Shown: positions 45,263 through 54,557, counted from the first letter of the stretch. The stretch is 64,000 nt of DNA from Ectopseudomonas khazarica (GCF_004521985.1 NZ_SBHZ01000006.1:62001-126000), one strand, 5' to 3'. Program-made: numbers and translations. The notes: generated from the letters alone by a model not told the origin.

Positions 45263-45868
45263 TCACTGTGCGCTGCGTTGCCACAGCGCATAGTGCACCT
45301 GGCCGGTGTGTTTCTCGCGGTGCAGGCGCCAATTGCCGGGCAGGCCCAGGGTCGAGGGCGCCGTCTCGCTTTCGGTATAGATCCAGGCGTCAGCGGCCAG
45401 CCAGCCCTGCGTTTCCAGCAGCGTGCAGGCAGCCTGCAGCAGGTCCTTGTGGAACGGCGGGTCGAGCAGGACGATGTCGAAGCATCGCGGGGCCGGGCGC
45501 GCCAGCAGCTGCAGGGCATCGCCCAGCTGGATCTCGCCGGCGCTGCACTGCAGGGTCGCCAGGTGTCCGCGCAGGGCGTTCACCGACGCCGGGTTGAGAT
45601 CGCAGGCCAGGCCGCTGGCGGCGCCACGCGACAGCGCTTCGAGCAGCAGGGCGCCGCTGCCGGCGAAGGGGTCGAGCACGTGGGCGCCCTCGACATGGGG
45701 TGCCAGCCAGTTGAACAGGGTCTCGCGCACCCGGTCCGGGGTCGGGCGCAGGCCCGGCCCGTCGGGAAAGGCGAAGCGCCGCGAGCGCCACTCGCCGCCG
45801 ATGATGCGCAACTGGCCCTGGCCGCCATGGGCCTTGCCGGGCGCCTTCTGCGGGGTACGGCCGCGCAT
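45263..45868 (-). CDS. rsmD: 16S rRNA (guanine966-N2)-methyltransferase
   Basis: 201 residues. The SAM-binding fold is seen in LDPFAGSGALLLEALSRGA, and the catalytic N/D-PPF motif is LLDPPFHKDL. The protein begins with the RIIGGEWRSRRFAFPDGPGLRPTPDRVRETLFNWL block of RsmD. Start ATG 45868 shares a base with the upstream M16 stop (TGATG). It methylates G966 during 30S maturation. Confidence 0.95.
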   Translation of the reverse strand: MRGRTPQKAPGKAHGGQGQLRIIGGEWRSRRFAFPDGPGLRPTPDRVRETLFNWLAPHVEGAHVLDPFAGSGALLLEALSRGAASGLACDLNPASVNALRGHLATLQCSAGEIQLGDALQLLARPAPRCFDIVLLDPPFHKDLLQAACTLLETQGWLAADAWIYTESETAPSTLGLPGNWRLHREKHTGQVHYALWQRSAQ

Positions 45869-47328
45869 CAGTGCGGCACCGTGCTGGGCAGCTCGCTGGG
45901 GCGCTCGGTGGGCGGCGGCAGTTCCTTCTGCGCTACGGTCGGGCCGGCAGTGACCACCACCAGCGCGGCGGGGTCGAGGTGCCTGGCCATCGCGGCCTTC
46001 ACCTGCTCGGTGGTCAGGCCCTGCACGTCACGCATGAAGTCGTCCAGGTAGCTCAGCGGCAGGTCATAGAAGCCCATCGAGGCCAGTTGCCCGACGATAT
46101 CGGCGTTGCTCGCGGTGGACAGCGGGAAGCTGCCGGCCAGCTCGCGCTTGGCGTTGTCCAGTTCCTGCTGGGTCGGGCCCTCGCGCAGGTAGTCGGTGAG
46201 CAGCTGTTTGACCAGCGCCAGGGTGCCCTCGCTGAGTTCGGCGCGGGTCTGCAGGTTGATCATGAACGGCCCGCGCGCCTGCATGGCGCTGAAGCCGGAA
46301 TAGACGCCGTAGGTCAGGCCGCGTTTTTCGCGCACTTCGCTCATCAGGCGGGTGCCGAAGCCACCGCCGCCGAAGATCTGGTTGCCCAGGTACAGGGCGG
46401 CGTAGTCCGGATCGCGGCGGTCGATGCCGAGCTGGGCCAGCATCAGGTGCGTCTGGTTGGACGGGTACTCGATGTGGCTGCTGCCGGGCTTGGGCGTTTG
46501 CGGCTGGGCGATCGCGGCCAGCGCCGGACCCTGCGGCAGGGCGGCGGAGACCTGGCTGGCGATGGCTTCGGCCTCGCTGCGCGACAGGTCGCCGACCAGG
46601 GCGATCACCGCGTTGCCAGGGGTGTATGCGCGGGCGTGGAAGGCCTGCAGCTGCTGGCGGGTGATCGCCGGGACCGACTGCGGCGTGCCATCGCTCGGGT
46701 GTGCATAGGGATGCTTGCCGTACAGGTGCTCGAACAGTTCCAGGCTGGCCAGTTTGCCGGGGTTCTGCTTCTGGTACTCGAAGCCGGCGAGCAGCTGGTT
46801 CTTGATGCGCGCCAGCGAGTCGGCCGGGAAGGTCGGCTTGCCCAGCACCTGGCTGAACAGCGCCAGGGCCGGCTCGCGCTGCTCGCGGGCGCTGAGGCTG
46901 CGCAGGCTGGCCACGGCCATGTCGCGGTAGGAGCCGTTGCCGAAGTCGGCACCGAGGCCCTCGAAGCCGGCGGCGATGGCGCCGACATCCTTGCCTGGCA
47001 CGCCCTCGTTGAGCATGGCATTGGTCAGGGCCGCCAGGCCCGGCACGTCGCCATCCTGGCTGCTGCCAGCGGCGAAGGTCAGGCGCAGGTCGAACATCGG
47101 TAGCTCATGGGCTTCGACGAACAGCACCTTGGCGCCTTGCGCGGTGTTCCAGGTCTGGATGTCCAGCGTGCGCCGGGTCGGTGCCTGGTTGTCGAGGGCC
47201 GCCAGTGATCGCAGCTTGGCGCCTTCGCCAGTGGCCGCCGGCTTGCCGATGACGCTGCAGGCACCCAGTGCCAGGGCGGTGGACAGGGCCAGGCCGAGCA
47301 GGCCCAGACGGCGGTGCTCAGTCTTCAT
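45868..47328 (-). CDS. M16-family peptidase-like subunit, catalytically inactive, lipoprotein
   Basis: 486 residues with a lipobox (LALGACS, Cys ~24), so it is probably outer- or inner-membrane anchored in the periplasm. The M16 fold is present, but the HXXEH zinc motif is missing (the region reads GLAALTNAMLNEG), so it should be a non-catalytic partner, as in mitochondrial processing peptidase and other M16B pairs. Its start overlaps the end of the active M16 gene by 11 bases. The two together are conserved between rsmD and ftsY in Pseudomonas. Confidence 0.9.
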   Translation of the reverse strand: MKTEHRRLGLLGLALSTALALGACSVIGKPAATGEGAKLRSLAALDNQAPTRRTLDIQTWNTAQGAKVLFVEAHELPMFDLRLTFAAGSSQDGDVPGLAALTNAMLNEGVPGKDVGAIAAGFEGLGADFGNGSYRDMAVASLRSLSAREQREPALALFSQVLGKPTFPADSLARIKNQLLAGFEYQKQNPGKLASLELFEHLYGKHPYAHPSDGTPQSVPAITRQQLQAFHARAYTPGNAVIALVGDLSRSEAEAIASQVSAALPQGPALAAIAQPQTPKPGSSHIEYPSNQTHLMLAQLGIDRRDPDYAALYLGNQIFGGGGFGTRLMSEVREKRGLTYGVYSGFSAMQARGPFMINLQTRAELSEGTLALVKQLLTDYLREGPTQQELDNAKRELAGSFPLSTASNADIVGQLASMGFYDLPLSYLDDFMRDVQGLTTEQVKAAMARHLDPAALVVVTAGPTVAQKELPPPTERPSELPSTVPH

Positions 47329-48691
47329 GACGGGACTCCTGGTTACGGGACGCTTCGGGCAGGACGTGGGCGACGCTCAGGCGGTCGCGGACGAAGAAGG
47401 TGCGGGCAGCCTGCTGGATGTCGGCCGGGGTCACGGCTTCCAGCTCGGCCAGTTCCTGGTCGATCAGCTTCCAGGACAGGCCGACGGTCTCCAGCTGGCC
47501 GATGCTGGTGGCCTGGCTGGTGATCGAATCGCGCTCATAGACCAGGCCGGCTATGACCTGGGCGCGCACCCGGGCCAGCTCGGCGGCGGATGGCGGCGTC
47601 TTCTTCAGGGCTTCCAGCTCGCGCCACAGGCCCGCTTCGGCCTGCTCCAGGGTCTTGCCTTTCTGCACGTTGGGCGTGGCCGTGAGGACGAACAGGCTGT
47701 CGCCACGGGTGAAGGCGTTGTACCAGGCGCTGGCGCCGGAGACGAGTTCCTCGCCACGTTCCAGGCGTGTGGACAGGCGTGCGCTGTAGCCGCCGTCGAG
47801 CAGGGCCGCCGCCAGGCGCAGGGCGTAGACCTGGCGCGGCGTCGCGGTGGTGGCCAGGCTGGGCACGTTGAAGCCCATTATCAGGTTCGGCAGCTGGGTC
47901 TTGAGGTAGAGCGTGGTGCGTCGTTCGCCGGCGGCCTGCAGCTCCAGCGGCAGCTTGGCCTTGGGCACCTCGCGGCGCGGGATGGCGGCGAAGTAGCGCT
48001 GGGCCAGGCTCTTCACCTGATCGACGCTGACGTCGCCGACTACCACCAGGGTGGCGTTGTTCGGCGCGTACCACTGGCGGTACCAGGCGCGCAGTTCGTC
48101 GATGTGCATGCGCTCCAGGTCGGCCATCCAGCCGATGGTGGGGATGCTGTAGCCGCTGGCCGGGTAGGCCATGGCCTTGAACAGCTCGAAGGCCTTGGAC
48201 GAGGGACGGTCGTCGGTGCGCAGACGACGTTCCTCCTTGATCACCTCGATTTCCTTGTCGAACTCGTTGGCCGGCAGTTGCAGGCTGGCCAGACGGTCGG
48301 CCTCCAGCTCCAGTGCCACGCCCAGGCGGTCGCTGGCCAGGACCTGGTAGTAGGCGGTGTAGTCGTCGCTGGTGAAGGCGTTCTCTTCCGCCCCCAGGTC
48401 GCGCAGCACCTGTGAGGCCTCGCCCGGGCCGAGCTTGGCGCTGCCCTTGAACATCATGTGCTCCAGGGCATGGGAGAGGCCGGTGGAGCCAGGTGTCTCG
48501 TAGCTGGAGCCGACCTTGTACCAGAGCTGGGAGACCACCACGGGGGCGCGGTGGTCTTCGCGCACGATGACCTTGAGGCCATTGTCGAGACTGAATTCGT
48601 GAGTGGGTTGAGCGGGTGAGGCGAAGGCCACCATTGGCGCGCAAAGGGCGCCGAACAGCAGGCCGAGGGAACGGCGGGCAATGGCATTCAT
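47318..48691 (-). CDS. M16-family zinc protease, catalytically active
   Basis: 457 residues from ATG 48691; the frame upstream of that is antisense noise through ftsY. A signal peptide ends near AFAS (~24). The inverted zinc motif HXXEH is HALEH at residues 74-78 and the distant Glu is in the ENAFTSDDYTAYY region. The periplasmic partner is the inactive M16 protein encoded next. The natural substrates are not known. It overlaps the downstream gene by 11 bases and is divergent from ftsY. Confidence 0.93.
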   Translation of the reverse strand: MNAIARRSLGLLFGALCAPMVAFASPAQPTHEFSLDNGLKVIVREDHRAPVVVSQLWYKVGSSYETPGSTGLSHALEHMMFKGSAKLGPGEASQVLRDLGAEENAFTSDDYTAYYQVLASDRLGVALELEADRLASLQLPANEFDKEIEVIKEERRLRTDDRPSSKAFELFKAMAYPASGYSIPTIGWMADLERMHIDELRAWYRQWYAPNNATLVVVGDVSVDQVKSLAQRYFAAIPRREVPKAKLPLELQAAGERRTTLYLKTQLPNLIMGFNVPSLATTATPRQVYALRLAAALLDGGYSARLSTRLERGEELVSGASAWYNAFTRGDSLFVLTATPNVQKGKTLEQAEAGLWRELEALKKTPPSAAELARVRAQVIAGLVYERDSITSQATSIGQLETVGLSWKLIDQELAELEAVTPADIQQAARTFFVRDRLSVAHVLPEASRNQESRHED

Positions 48692-48833
48692 CGAGAGTCT
48701 GACCTGTCGGATAGCCTGGGCGGTCGTACCGCCAGCGGGCGAAGAGGTGCTAGGATACCCCATCCTTTTCCGGGGCGGCGCAGCAAGGCTTTGCAGCCTG
48801 TGAGCGAACGCTCCCTTGAGATGCAAGCGACCC

Positions 48834-50300
48834 ATGTTTGGTTCCAATGACGACAAGAAGTCGCCGGCCGATGCCGGCGCGCAGAACCCGCCTGTGACCG
48901 AAGAAAAGAAATCCCTGTTCAGCTGGTGGCGCAAGAAACCCGCCACGTCGACGCCTGAGTCGGCGCCCGAGCCTGTGCCGGGCGTGGCTGACGAGGCCGC
49001 GAATGTGCCTGCCGCCGAGGTGCAGGAGACGCCTGCGCCGCGCCTCGACACACTCCCCGAGCCGCAGCCGCAGCCGCAGCCGCAGCCGCAGCCGCAGCCG
49101 CAGCCGCAGCCGCAGCCGCAGCCGCAGCCGCAGCCGCAGCCGCAGCCCGAGGCCCCGGCGCCTGTCGTCGAAGCCACGCCGGTGGTGCCGAGCCCTGCTC
49201 CGGCACCTGCCCCGGTTGTCGAAGCGGCGCCGAGCCCGGCTGCTGTCCCGGTCGCCGAGCCCGCGCCGAACCCGGCCATCGCGGCAGTGCCCGAGCCGGT
49301 CGCAGTCGCCGAACCGGCTGCAGCGGAAGTGCAGGCGCCCGCCGCGCCGGTTGCTGCCACCCAGGACAAGCCGGGTTTCTTCGCCCGCCTCAAACAGGGC
49401 CTGTCCAAGACCAGCGCCAGCCTGGGCGAGGGCATGGCCAGCCTGTTCCTTGGCAAGAAGGCCATCGACGACGACCTGCTCGACGACCTGGAAACCCGCC
49501 TGCTCACCGCCGATGTCGGTGTCGAGGCGACCACCGCGATCATCGGCAACCTGACCAAGCGCGTGGCGCGCAAGGAGCTGGCCGACAGCGGCGCGCTGTA
49601 CAAGGCGCTGCAGGAAGAGCTGGTGACCCTGCTCAAGCCGGTCGAACAGCCGCTGCAGATCGACAGTGCCAAGCAGCCCTACGTGATCCTCGTGGTCGGC
49701 GTGAACGGCGTCGGCAAGACCACCACCATCGGCAAGCTGGCCAAGAAGCTGCAGCTCGACGGCAAGAAGGTCATGCTCGCCGCTGGCGATACTTTCCGCG
49801 CCGCTGCCGTGGAGCAGCTGCAGGTCTGGGGTGAGCGCAACAACATCGCGGTGATCGCCCAGCACACCGGTGCCGACTCGGCTTCGGTGATCTTCGACGC
49901 GGTCCAGGCGGCCAAGTCGCGTGGCGTCGACGTGCTGATCGCCGACACCGCCGGGCGCCTGCACACCAAGGACAACCTGATGGAAGAGCTGAAGAAGGTC
50001 CGTCGGGTGATCGGTAAGCTGGACGACACGGCGCCGCACGAAGTGCTGCTGGTGCTCGACGCCGGCACCGGACAGAACGCCATCAGCCAGGCCAAGCAGT
50101 TCAATCAGACTGTGAACCTCACCGGTCTGGCGTTGACCAAGCTCGACGGCACTGCCAAGGGCGGGGTCATCTTCGCCCTGGCCAAGCAGTTCGGCCTGCC
50201 GATCCGCTACATCGGCGTGGGTGAAGGCATCGACGACCTGCGCCCGTTCCAGGCCCAGGACTTCGTCCAGGCACTCTTCGAGGAGCGTGAACGCGGATGA
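48834..50300 (+). CDS. ftsY: Signal recognition particle receptor FtsY
   Basis: GTPase that docks SRP-ribosome complexes at the membrane. 488 residues: an acidic A-domain with a (Pro-Gln)14 tract followed by Ala/Pro-rich linker (to ~190), then the N domain, then the G domain with GVNGVGKTTTIGKLA, DTFRAAAVEQL, DTAGR and the TKLDGTAKGG motif. The NG core ends at the usual place; the extra length is the linker. ATG 48834 is used. The ATG of ftsE overlaps the stop (ATGA). Confidence 0.96.
   Translation: MFGSNDDKKSPADAGAQNPPVTEEKKSLFSWWRKKPATSTPESAPEPVPGVADEAANVPAAEVQETPAPRLDTLPEPQPQPQPQPQPQPQPQPQPQPQPQPQPQPEAPAPVVEATPVVPSPAPAPAPVVEAAPSPAAVPVAEPAPNPAIAAVPEPVAVAEPAAAEVQAPAAPVAATQDKPGFFARLKQGLSKTSASLGEGMASLFLGKKAIDDDLLDDLETRLLTADVGVEATTAIIGNLTKRVARKELADSGALYKALQEELVTLLKPVEQPLQIDSAKQPYVILVVGVNGVGKTTTIGKLAKKLQLDGKKVMLAAGDTFRAAAVEQLQVWGERNNIAVIAQHTGADSASVIFDAVQAAKSRGVDVLIADTAGRLHTKDNLMEELKKVRRVIGKLDDTAPHEVLLVLDAGTGQNAISQAKQFNQTVNLTGLALTKLDGTAKGGVIFALAKQFGLPIRYIGVGEGIDDLRPFQAQDFVQALFEERERG
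49062..49145 (+). repeat. (CCGCAG)14 hexanucleotide repeat in ftsY
   Basis: Fourteen perfect tandem copies of CCGCAG, encoding Pro-Gln dipeptides in the FtsY linker. Copy-number changes would keep the frame and only alter linker length. Confidence 0.97.
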
Positions 50301-50965
50301 TCCGATTCGAGCAGGTCGCCAAGCGTTATCCCAATGGCCATGTCGGGCTGCACGAACTGACCTTCCGCGTTCGCCCCGGCGAGTTTCTCTTCGTCACCGG
50401 CCACTCCGGCGCCGGCAAGAGCACGCTGCTGCGCCTGCTGCTGGCGATGGAACGGCCCACCAGCGGCAAGCTGCTGCTGGCCGGGCAGGACCTGTCGACC
50501 ATCACCAACGCGCAGATTCCCTTCCTGCGCCGACAGATCGGTGTGGTGTTCCAGAACCACCAGCTGCTGTTCGACCGCACGGTGTACGACAACGTCGCCC
50601 TGCCGCTGCAGATTCTCGGCCTGTCCAAGCCCGACATCGCCAGGCGCGTCGGCTCGGCGCTGGAGCGGGTCAGCCTCAGCGACAAGGCCGCCCAGGCGCC
50701 GGGGGACCTGTCCACCGGTCAGCAGCAGCGCGTCGGCATTGCCCGCGCCATCGTCCATCGCCCGGCACTGCTGCTGGCGGACGAACCCACCGGCAACCTC
50801 GACCCGCGCCTGGCCGCCGAGATCATGGGCGTGTTCGAAGACATCAATCAGCTGGGCACCACGGTGCTGATCGCCAGCCACGACCTGGCGCTGATCGCGC
50901 GCATGCGCCAGCGCATGCTCACCCTGCAACGTGGCCGCCTGATCGGCGATGGGGAGGCAGCCTGA
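50297..50965 (+). CDS. ftsE: Cell division ATP-binding protein FtsE
   Basis: 222-residue ABC ATPase with Walker A GHSGAGKST, signature LSTGQQQRV, Walker B LLADEPTGNLD and H loop ASHD. With FtsX it forms the complex that activates peptidoglycan hydrolysis at the septum. Overlaps ftsY by four bases and ftsX by one (TGATG), so all three are co-translated. Confidence 0.97.
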   Translation: MIRFEQVAKRYPNGHVGLHELTFRVRPGEFLFVTGHSGAGKSTLLRLLLAMERPTSGKLLLAGQDLSTITNAQIPFLRRQIGVVFQNHQLLFDRTVYDNVALPLQILGLSKPDIARRVGSALERVSLSDKAAQAPGDLSTGQQQRVGIARAIVHRPALLLADEPTGNLDPRLAAEIMGVFEDINQLGTTVLIASHDLALIARMRQRMLTLQRGRLIGDGEAA

Positions 50966-51981
50966 TGAGCGCGTCGAAGATGCCCACGCCGCAACCGGCC
51001 GAACGCGTCGGCGCGGCGCCGCGCAACAAGGTGGCGGCCCGTCCGGCGGACGAGCCGGATTTCCGTACCCTGTTCCACGCCTGGCTGGAAAGCCACCGCG
51101 CCAGCATCGTCGACAGCCTGCGCCGCCTGGCGCGCCAGCCCATCGGCAGTTTCTTCACCTGCCTGGTGATGGCCGTGGCGCTGAGCATGCCCATGGGCCT
51201 GTCGCTGCTGCTGGACAACGTCGAGAAACTCGGCGGCTCCTGGCAGCGTGCGGCGCAGATTTCCCTGTTCCTCGAGCTGTCCGCCAGTGAGCGTGAAGGC
51301 GAGGCGCTGCGCGAGCAGATCAAGGCGATGGACGATGTCGCCGACGTCGAGTGGATCAGTCGTGAGCAGGCGCTGGAAGAGTTCCAGCAGCTTTCCGGTC
51401 TCGGTCAGGCGCTCAAGGAGCTGCCGGAGAATCCGTTGCCGGGTGTGGTGCTGGTCACGCCGAAGGAGGTCGACAAGGCCAAGCTGGAAGCCCTGCGCCA
51501 GCGCCTGGCCGAACTGCCCAAGGTGGAACAGGCGCAGCTGGACCTGGTCTGGGTCGAACGCCTGACCGCGATTCTCAAGCTGGGCGACCGCTTCGTCTTC
51601 GGCCTCAGCGTGCTGCTGATCCTGGCGCTGCTGCTGGTGATCGGCAACACCATCCGCCTGCACATCGAGAACCGCCGCGCCGAGATCGAAGTGATCAAGC
51701 TGGTCGGCGGCACCGACGGTTACGTGCGTCGCCCCTTCCTCTACATGGGCGCGCTGTACGGTTTCGGTGCCGGTGTCTTCGCCTGGCTGCTGCTGGCCTT
51801 CGGGCTGGATTGGCTGAACGATGCTGTAGTACGTTTGGCCGGCCTTTACGGTAGCGATTTCGCGCTGGGTGGCGTACCTTCGGGCGACGGCTTTTCGCTG
51901 CTGCTGGGCGCCGTGCTGTTGGGCTATATTGGCGCCTGGCTGGCGGTAGCGCGGCATCTGAACGAGCTGGCACCGCGTTGA
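50965..51981 (+). CDS. ftsX: Cell division membrane protein FtsX
   Basis: 338 residues: long cytosolic N-terminus, TM1 (~60-80), a large periplasmic loop (~85-205), and three more TM helices in the last 130 residues, as in the FtsX/LolC-like MacB family. Start ATG 50965 overlaps the ftsE stop. It carries the periplasmic part that contacts hydrolase activators such as EnvC (family knowledge). Longer frames to 50221 are antisense to ftsY. Confidence 0.96.
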   Translation: MSASKMPTPQPAERVGAAPRNKVAARPADEPDFRTLFHAWLESHRASIVDSLRRLARQPIGSFFTCLVMAVALSMPMGLSLLLDNVEKLGGSWQRAAQISLFLELSASEREGEALREQIKAMDDVADVEWISREQALEEFQQLSGLGQALKELPENPLPGVVLVTPKEVDKAKLEALRQRLAELPKVEQAQLDLVWVERLTAILKLGDRFVFGLSVLLILALLLVIGNTIRLHIENRRAEIEVIKLVGGTDGYVRRPFLYMGALYGFGAGVFAWLLLAFGLDWLNDAVVRLAGLYGSDFALGGVPSGDGFSLLLGAVLLGYIGAWLAVARHLNELAPR

Positions 51982-52051
51982 TGGGCTTGCCCGGCAAGCT
52001 GAACGCCAGCTGACAAGTCATTGTTTTGGTTGATATTGACTATCTGTCAGG

Positions 52052-52078
52052 GAACTTATCCACAGGCCCTGCATCAGA
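52052..52078 (+). promoter_or_regulatory. Probable AlgU/sigma-E-type promoter of rpoH
   Basis: GAACTT (52052-52057), a 16-base spacer and TCAGA (52074-52078), close to the AlgU consensus GAACTT-N16-TCTGA, about 47 bases upstream of the rpoH start. An AlgU-dependent rpoH promoter is known in P. aeruginosa. Confidence 0.65.
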
Positions 52079-52124
52079 TAGCGCAGTGCTACACTGCACG
52101 AGTTTCGTGAATCGGAGGATTCGA

Positions 52125-52979
52125 ATGTCCACTTCCTTGCAACCTGTTCATGCTCTGGTTCCAGGCGCCAACCTGGAAGCATACGTGCATGCGGTCAACA
52201 GCATTCCGCTGCTGACGCCCGAGCAGGAGCGTGAACTGGCCGAAAATCTCTACTACCAGCAGGATCTCGAGGCCGCCCGCCAGATGGTGCTGGCCCACCT
52301 GCGTTTCGTGGTGCATATCGCGCGCAGCTACTCCGGCTACGGTCTGGCCCAGGCCGACCTGATCCAGGAGGGCAACGTCGGCCTGATGAAGGCGGTCAAG
52401 CGCTTCAACCCGGAAATGGGCGTGCGCCTGGTGTCCTTCGCCGTGCACTGGATCCGTGCGGAAATCCACGAGTTCATCCTGAAGAACTGGCGCATCGTCA
52501 AAGTGGCCACCACCAAGGCCCAACGCAAGCTGTTCTTCAACCTGCGCAGCCAGAAGAAGCGTCTGGCCTGGCTGAACAACGATGAAGTGACCGCCGTGGC
52601 CGAGAGCCTGGGCGTCGAGCCGCACGAAGTGCGCGAGATGGAAAGCCGCCTGACCGGTCAGGACATGGCCTTCGATCCGGCCGCCGATGCCGACGACGAC
52701 AGCGCCTACCAGTCGCCCGCGCACTATCTGGAAGACCATCGCTACGACCCGGCCCGCCAGCTCGAGGACGCCGACTGGAGCGACAGCTCCAGCAGCAACC
52801 TGCACGAAGCGCTGGAAAGCCTGGACGAGCGCAGCCGCGACATTCTCTACCAGCGCTGGCTGGCCGAGGAGAAGGCGACGCTGCATGACCTGGCCGCCAA
52901 GTACAATGTGTCGGCCGAGCGTATTCGCCAGCTGGAGAAGAACGCCATGAACAAGCTCAAGGGCTGTATCGCCGCCTGA
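52125..52979 (+). CDS. rpoH: Heat-shock sigma factor RpoH (sigma-32)
   Basis: 284 residues with sigma-70-family regions 2 ([32 protein letters not shown]), 3 and 4.2 ([27 protein letters not shown]). The RpoH box [13 protein letters not shown] is present, which distinguishes it from RpoD/RpoS and is involved in its regulated stability. ATG 52125 follows GGAGG by seven bases. The upstream region carries a probable envelope-stress promoter, and a terminator follows. Confidence 0.97.
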   Translation: MSTSLQPVHALVPGANLEAYVHAVNSIPLLTPEQERELAENLYYQQDLEAARQMVLAHLRFVVHIARSYSGYGLAQADLIQEGNVGLMKAVKRFNPEMGVRLVSFAVHWIRAEIHEFILKNWRIVKVATTKAQRKLFFNLRSQKKRLAWLNNDEVTAVAESLGVEPHEVREMESRLTGQDMAFDPAADADDDSAYQSPAHYLEDHRYDPARQLEDADWSDSSSSNLHEALESLDERSRDILYQRWLAEEKATLHDLAAKYNVSAERIRQLEKNAMNKLKGCIAA

Positions 52980-52999
52980 GCCTGTCGAGCCAACGAGAA

Positions 53000-53023
53000 G
53001 CCGCACCTGGGTGCGGCTTTTTT
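53000..53023 (+). terminator. Intrinsic terminator of rpoH
   Basis: GCCGCAC and GTGCGGC form a 7-base stem with a CTGG loop, followed by six T's. Confidence 0.9.
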
Positions 53024-53040
53024 CTGCCTGGAGCCATCGT

Positions 53041-53649
53041 GTGAACAAGCCACCCCTGAGAGCACAACACGGGCTCCTGTTCATCGTCGTGGCCGTGCTG
53101 TTCTTCGCCTGGGGCGCCTGGCTGATGCGCAACACCGAGGTCCAGCCGGTTGCCAACCTGCAGACCTGGCGCGACGCGCTCCTGCAGCCTCTGGCGGACG
53201 ATCATCTGCAACTGGCGGATCTCCAGCGTCTGGCCCCCGGTGAGCTGTGGCTGGAACCGCGCCTGGATGGGGCGCGTCTGAGCTACCGTGCCAGGCTTCA
53301 GGGAGAGGAGGGTGAATGGTCGCTGCAGGCCGTGCTGGCGTTGAGCGACAGCCAGCGTGACAGCCTGATGGCGGCGCAAGGGTTGCGCCCGGGCGACGCC
53401 GAGCAGGTATTGCCCGCTGTACTCGTCGAGCAGATGGCGCGTTTCTCCATCGCCAGTCTGAACCTTGGCGCCCCGGCGTCACTGGCCAGCGAACGTCTGG
53501 CTGCCAGCCTGGGGCAGCCGCGTCTCAGCCTGGAGCTGGCAGAGGGACAAGCCTGGGTCTACCCGCAGTGGGGGCTGACGGTGCACCTGCGTGGTGACGA
53601 CATCGCGCTGCTGCATGCGCTCCCGCGCAAGGCCTTTCGCAGTCGCTAG
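53041..53649 (+). CDS. Hypothetical membrane-anchored protein (202 aa)
   Basis: GTG 53041 with GGAG eight bases upstream, just after the rpoH terminator. One N-terminal TM helix (LLFIVVAVLFFAWGAWLM) and a soluble remainder with no motif I recognise (DLQRLAPGELWLEPRLDGARL is typical). The position between rpoH and mtgA is kept in P. aeruginosa (PA0377 region). A periplasmic location is likely from the positive-inside N-terminus. Function unknown. Confidence 0.8.
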   Translation: MNKPPLRAQHGLLFIVVAVLFFAWGAWLMRNTEVQPVANLQTWRDALLQPLADDHLQLADLQRLAPGELWLEPRLDGARLSYRARLQGEEGEWSLQAVLALSDSQRDSLMAAQGLRPGDAEQVLPAVLVEQMARFSIASLNLGAPASLASERLAASLGQPRLSLELAEGQAWVYPQWGLTVHLRGDDIALLHALPRKAFRSR

Positions 53650-53655
53650 GGCGCC

Positions 53656-54384
53656 TTACAGCCAGCCTGGCCACCAGTGCGGATACCTGGGCTTGAGCTG
53701 GTTGAGGTAGTGGCCGCCCCCCAGCTGGTTCATCTGCTGGCGGATCCAGGCGGAGCGACGCAGGATGTAGCCATCCGGGCGGCCCGCGCTCCAGCGCAAC
53801 GGGTTGGGCAGCACGGCGGCCAGCTGGCTGGCCTGCTGGCGATTCAGGTAGGGCGCGCCGACGCCGAAGTGATGCTGTGCGGCGGCCTCGGCGCCGAAGA
53901 CGCCGTCACCCCATTCCACGCTGTTGAGGTACACCTCGAGAATGCGCTCTTTCGACCAGAGCAGCTCGATCAGCGCGGTGAACCAGGCTTCCAGGCCCTT
54001 GCGCAGCCAGCTGCGGCCGGACCAGAGGAACAGATTCTTCGCCACTTGCTGACTCAGCGTGCTGGCGCCGCGCAACGAGCCGCCATTCTGGTTGTGCTGC
54101 AGCGCGGCCTGGATGGCGCCGAGATCGAAGCCCCAGTGGTTGGCGAACTTCTGGTCTTCCGCGGCGATCACCGCCATCTTCAGGCTGTCCGGCAGCTCGT
54201 TCCATGGCCGCCACCGGCGCTTGAGTTCGAGGGGCTGCTCGCTGCCCCAGGACTCGATCTTGCGTTCGATCATCAGGGCCGTGCCGGGTGGCGGCACCCA
54301 GCGCAGGGCGAGCACCAGCAGCACGCTGGCCAGGATCAGCCAGAGCAGGAGTTTCAGCAGGCGGTGGGTCAGTGCTCGGAGCAT
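53656..54384 (-). CDS. mtgA: Monofunctional peptidoglycan glycosyltransferase
   Basis: 242 residues: N-terminal anchor (LLKLLLWLILASVLLVLALRW) and a GT51 domain with catalytic Glu in AAEDQKFANHWGFD, LRGASTLSQQVAKNL and RKGLEAWFTALIELLWSKERILE motifs. Polymerises lipid II glycan strands in the periplasm without a transpeptidase domain. Convergent with the 202-aa gene, six bases apart. Confidence 0.96.
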   Translation of the reverse strand: MLRALTHRLLKLLLWLILASVLLVLALRWVPPPGTALMIERKIESWGSEQPLELKRRWRPWNELPDSLKMAVIAAEDQKFANHWGFDLGAIQAALQHNQNGGSLRGASTLSQQVAKNLFLWSGRSWLRKGLEAWFTALIELLWSKERILEVYLNSVEWGDGVFGAEAAAQHHFGVGAPYLNRQQASQLAAVLPNPLRWSAGRPDGYILRRSAWIRQQMNQLGGGHYLNQLKPRYPHWWPGWL

Positions 54385-54420
54385 GAGGCTTCGCAGTTAT
54401 GAAATCAGCCGCTATTAAAA

Positions 54421-54445
54421 CAAAAAATCGCCTGGAGCGATTTTT
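54421..54445. terminator. Symmetric hairpin with A/T tails upstream of mtgA
   Basis: AAAAATCGC CTGGA GCGATTTTT could act as an intrinsic terminator in either direction. It sits in the divergent gap between mtgA and the DUF423 gene, where neither gene needs one, so its role is unclear. Confidence 0.5.
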
Positions 54446-54535
54446 GACGTCGCTCCGCGACGGCCCGAAGGGTTGCCGCCAGGGATGGCAGACAACAAAA
54501 AGCGCTGGATCAGCCGCGGGTGTGACAATAACAGC

Positions 54536-54557
54536 CACTGCGCCCGCCGGCGCAGTG
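54536..54557. promoter_or_regulatory. Perfect inverted repeat before the DUF423 gene
   Basis: CACTGCGCC and GGCGCAGTG around CGCC, immediately followed by GTTAAACTG (-10-like TAAACT). Could be an operator or a hairpin. Confidence 0.4.
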
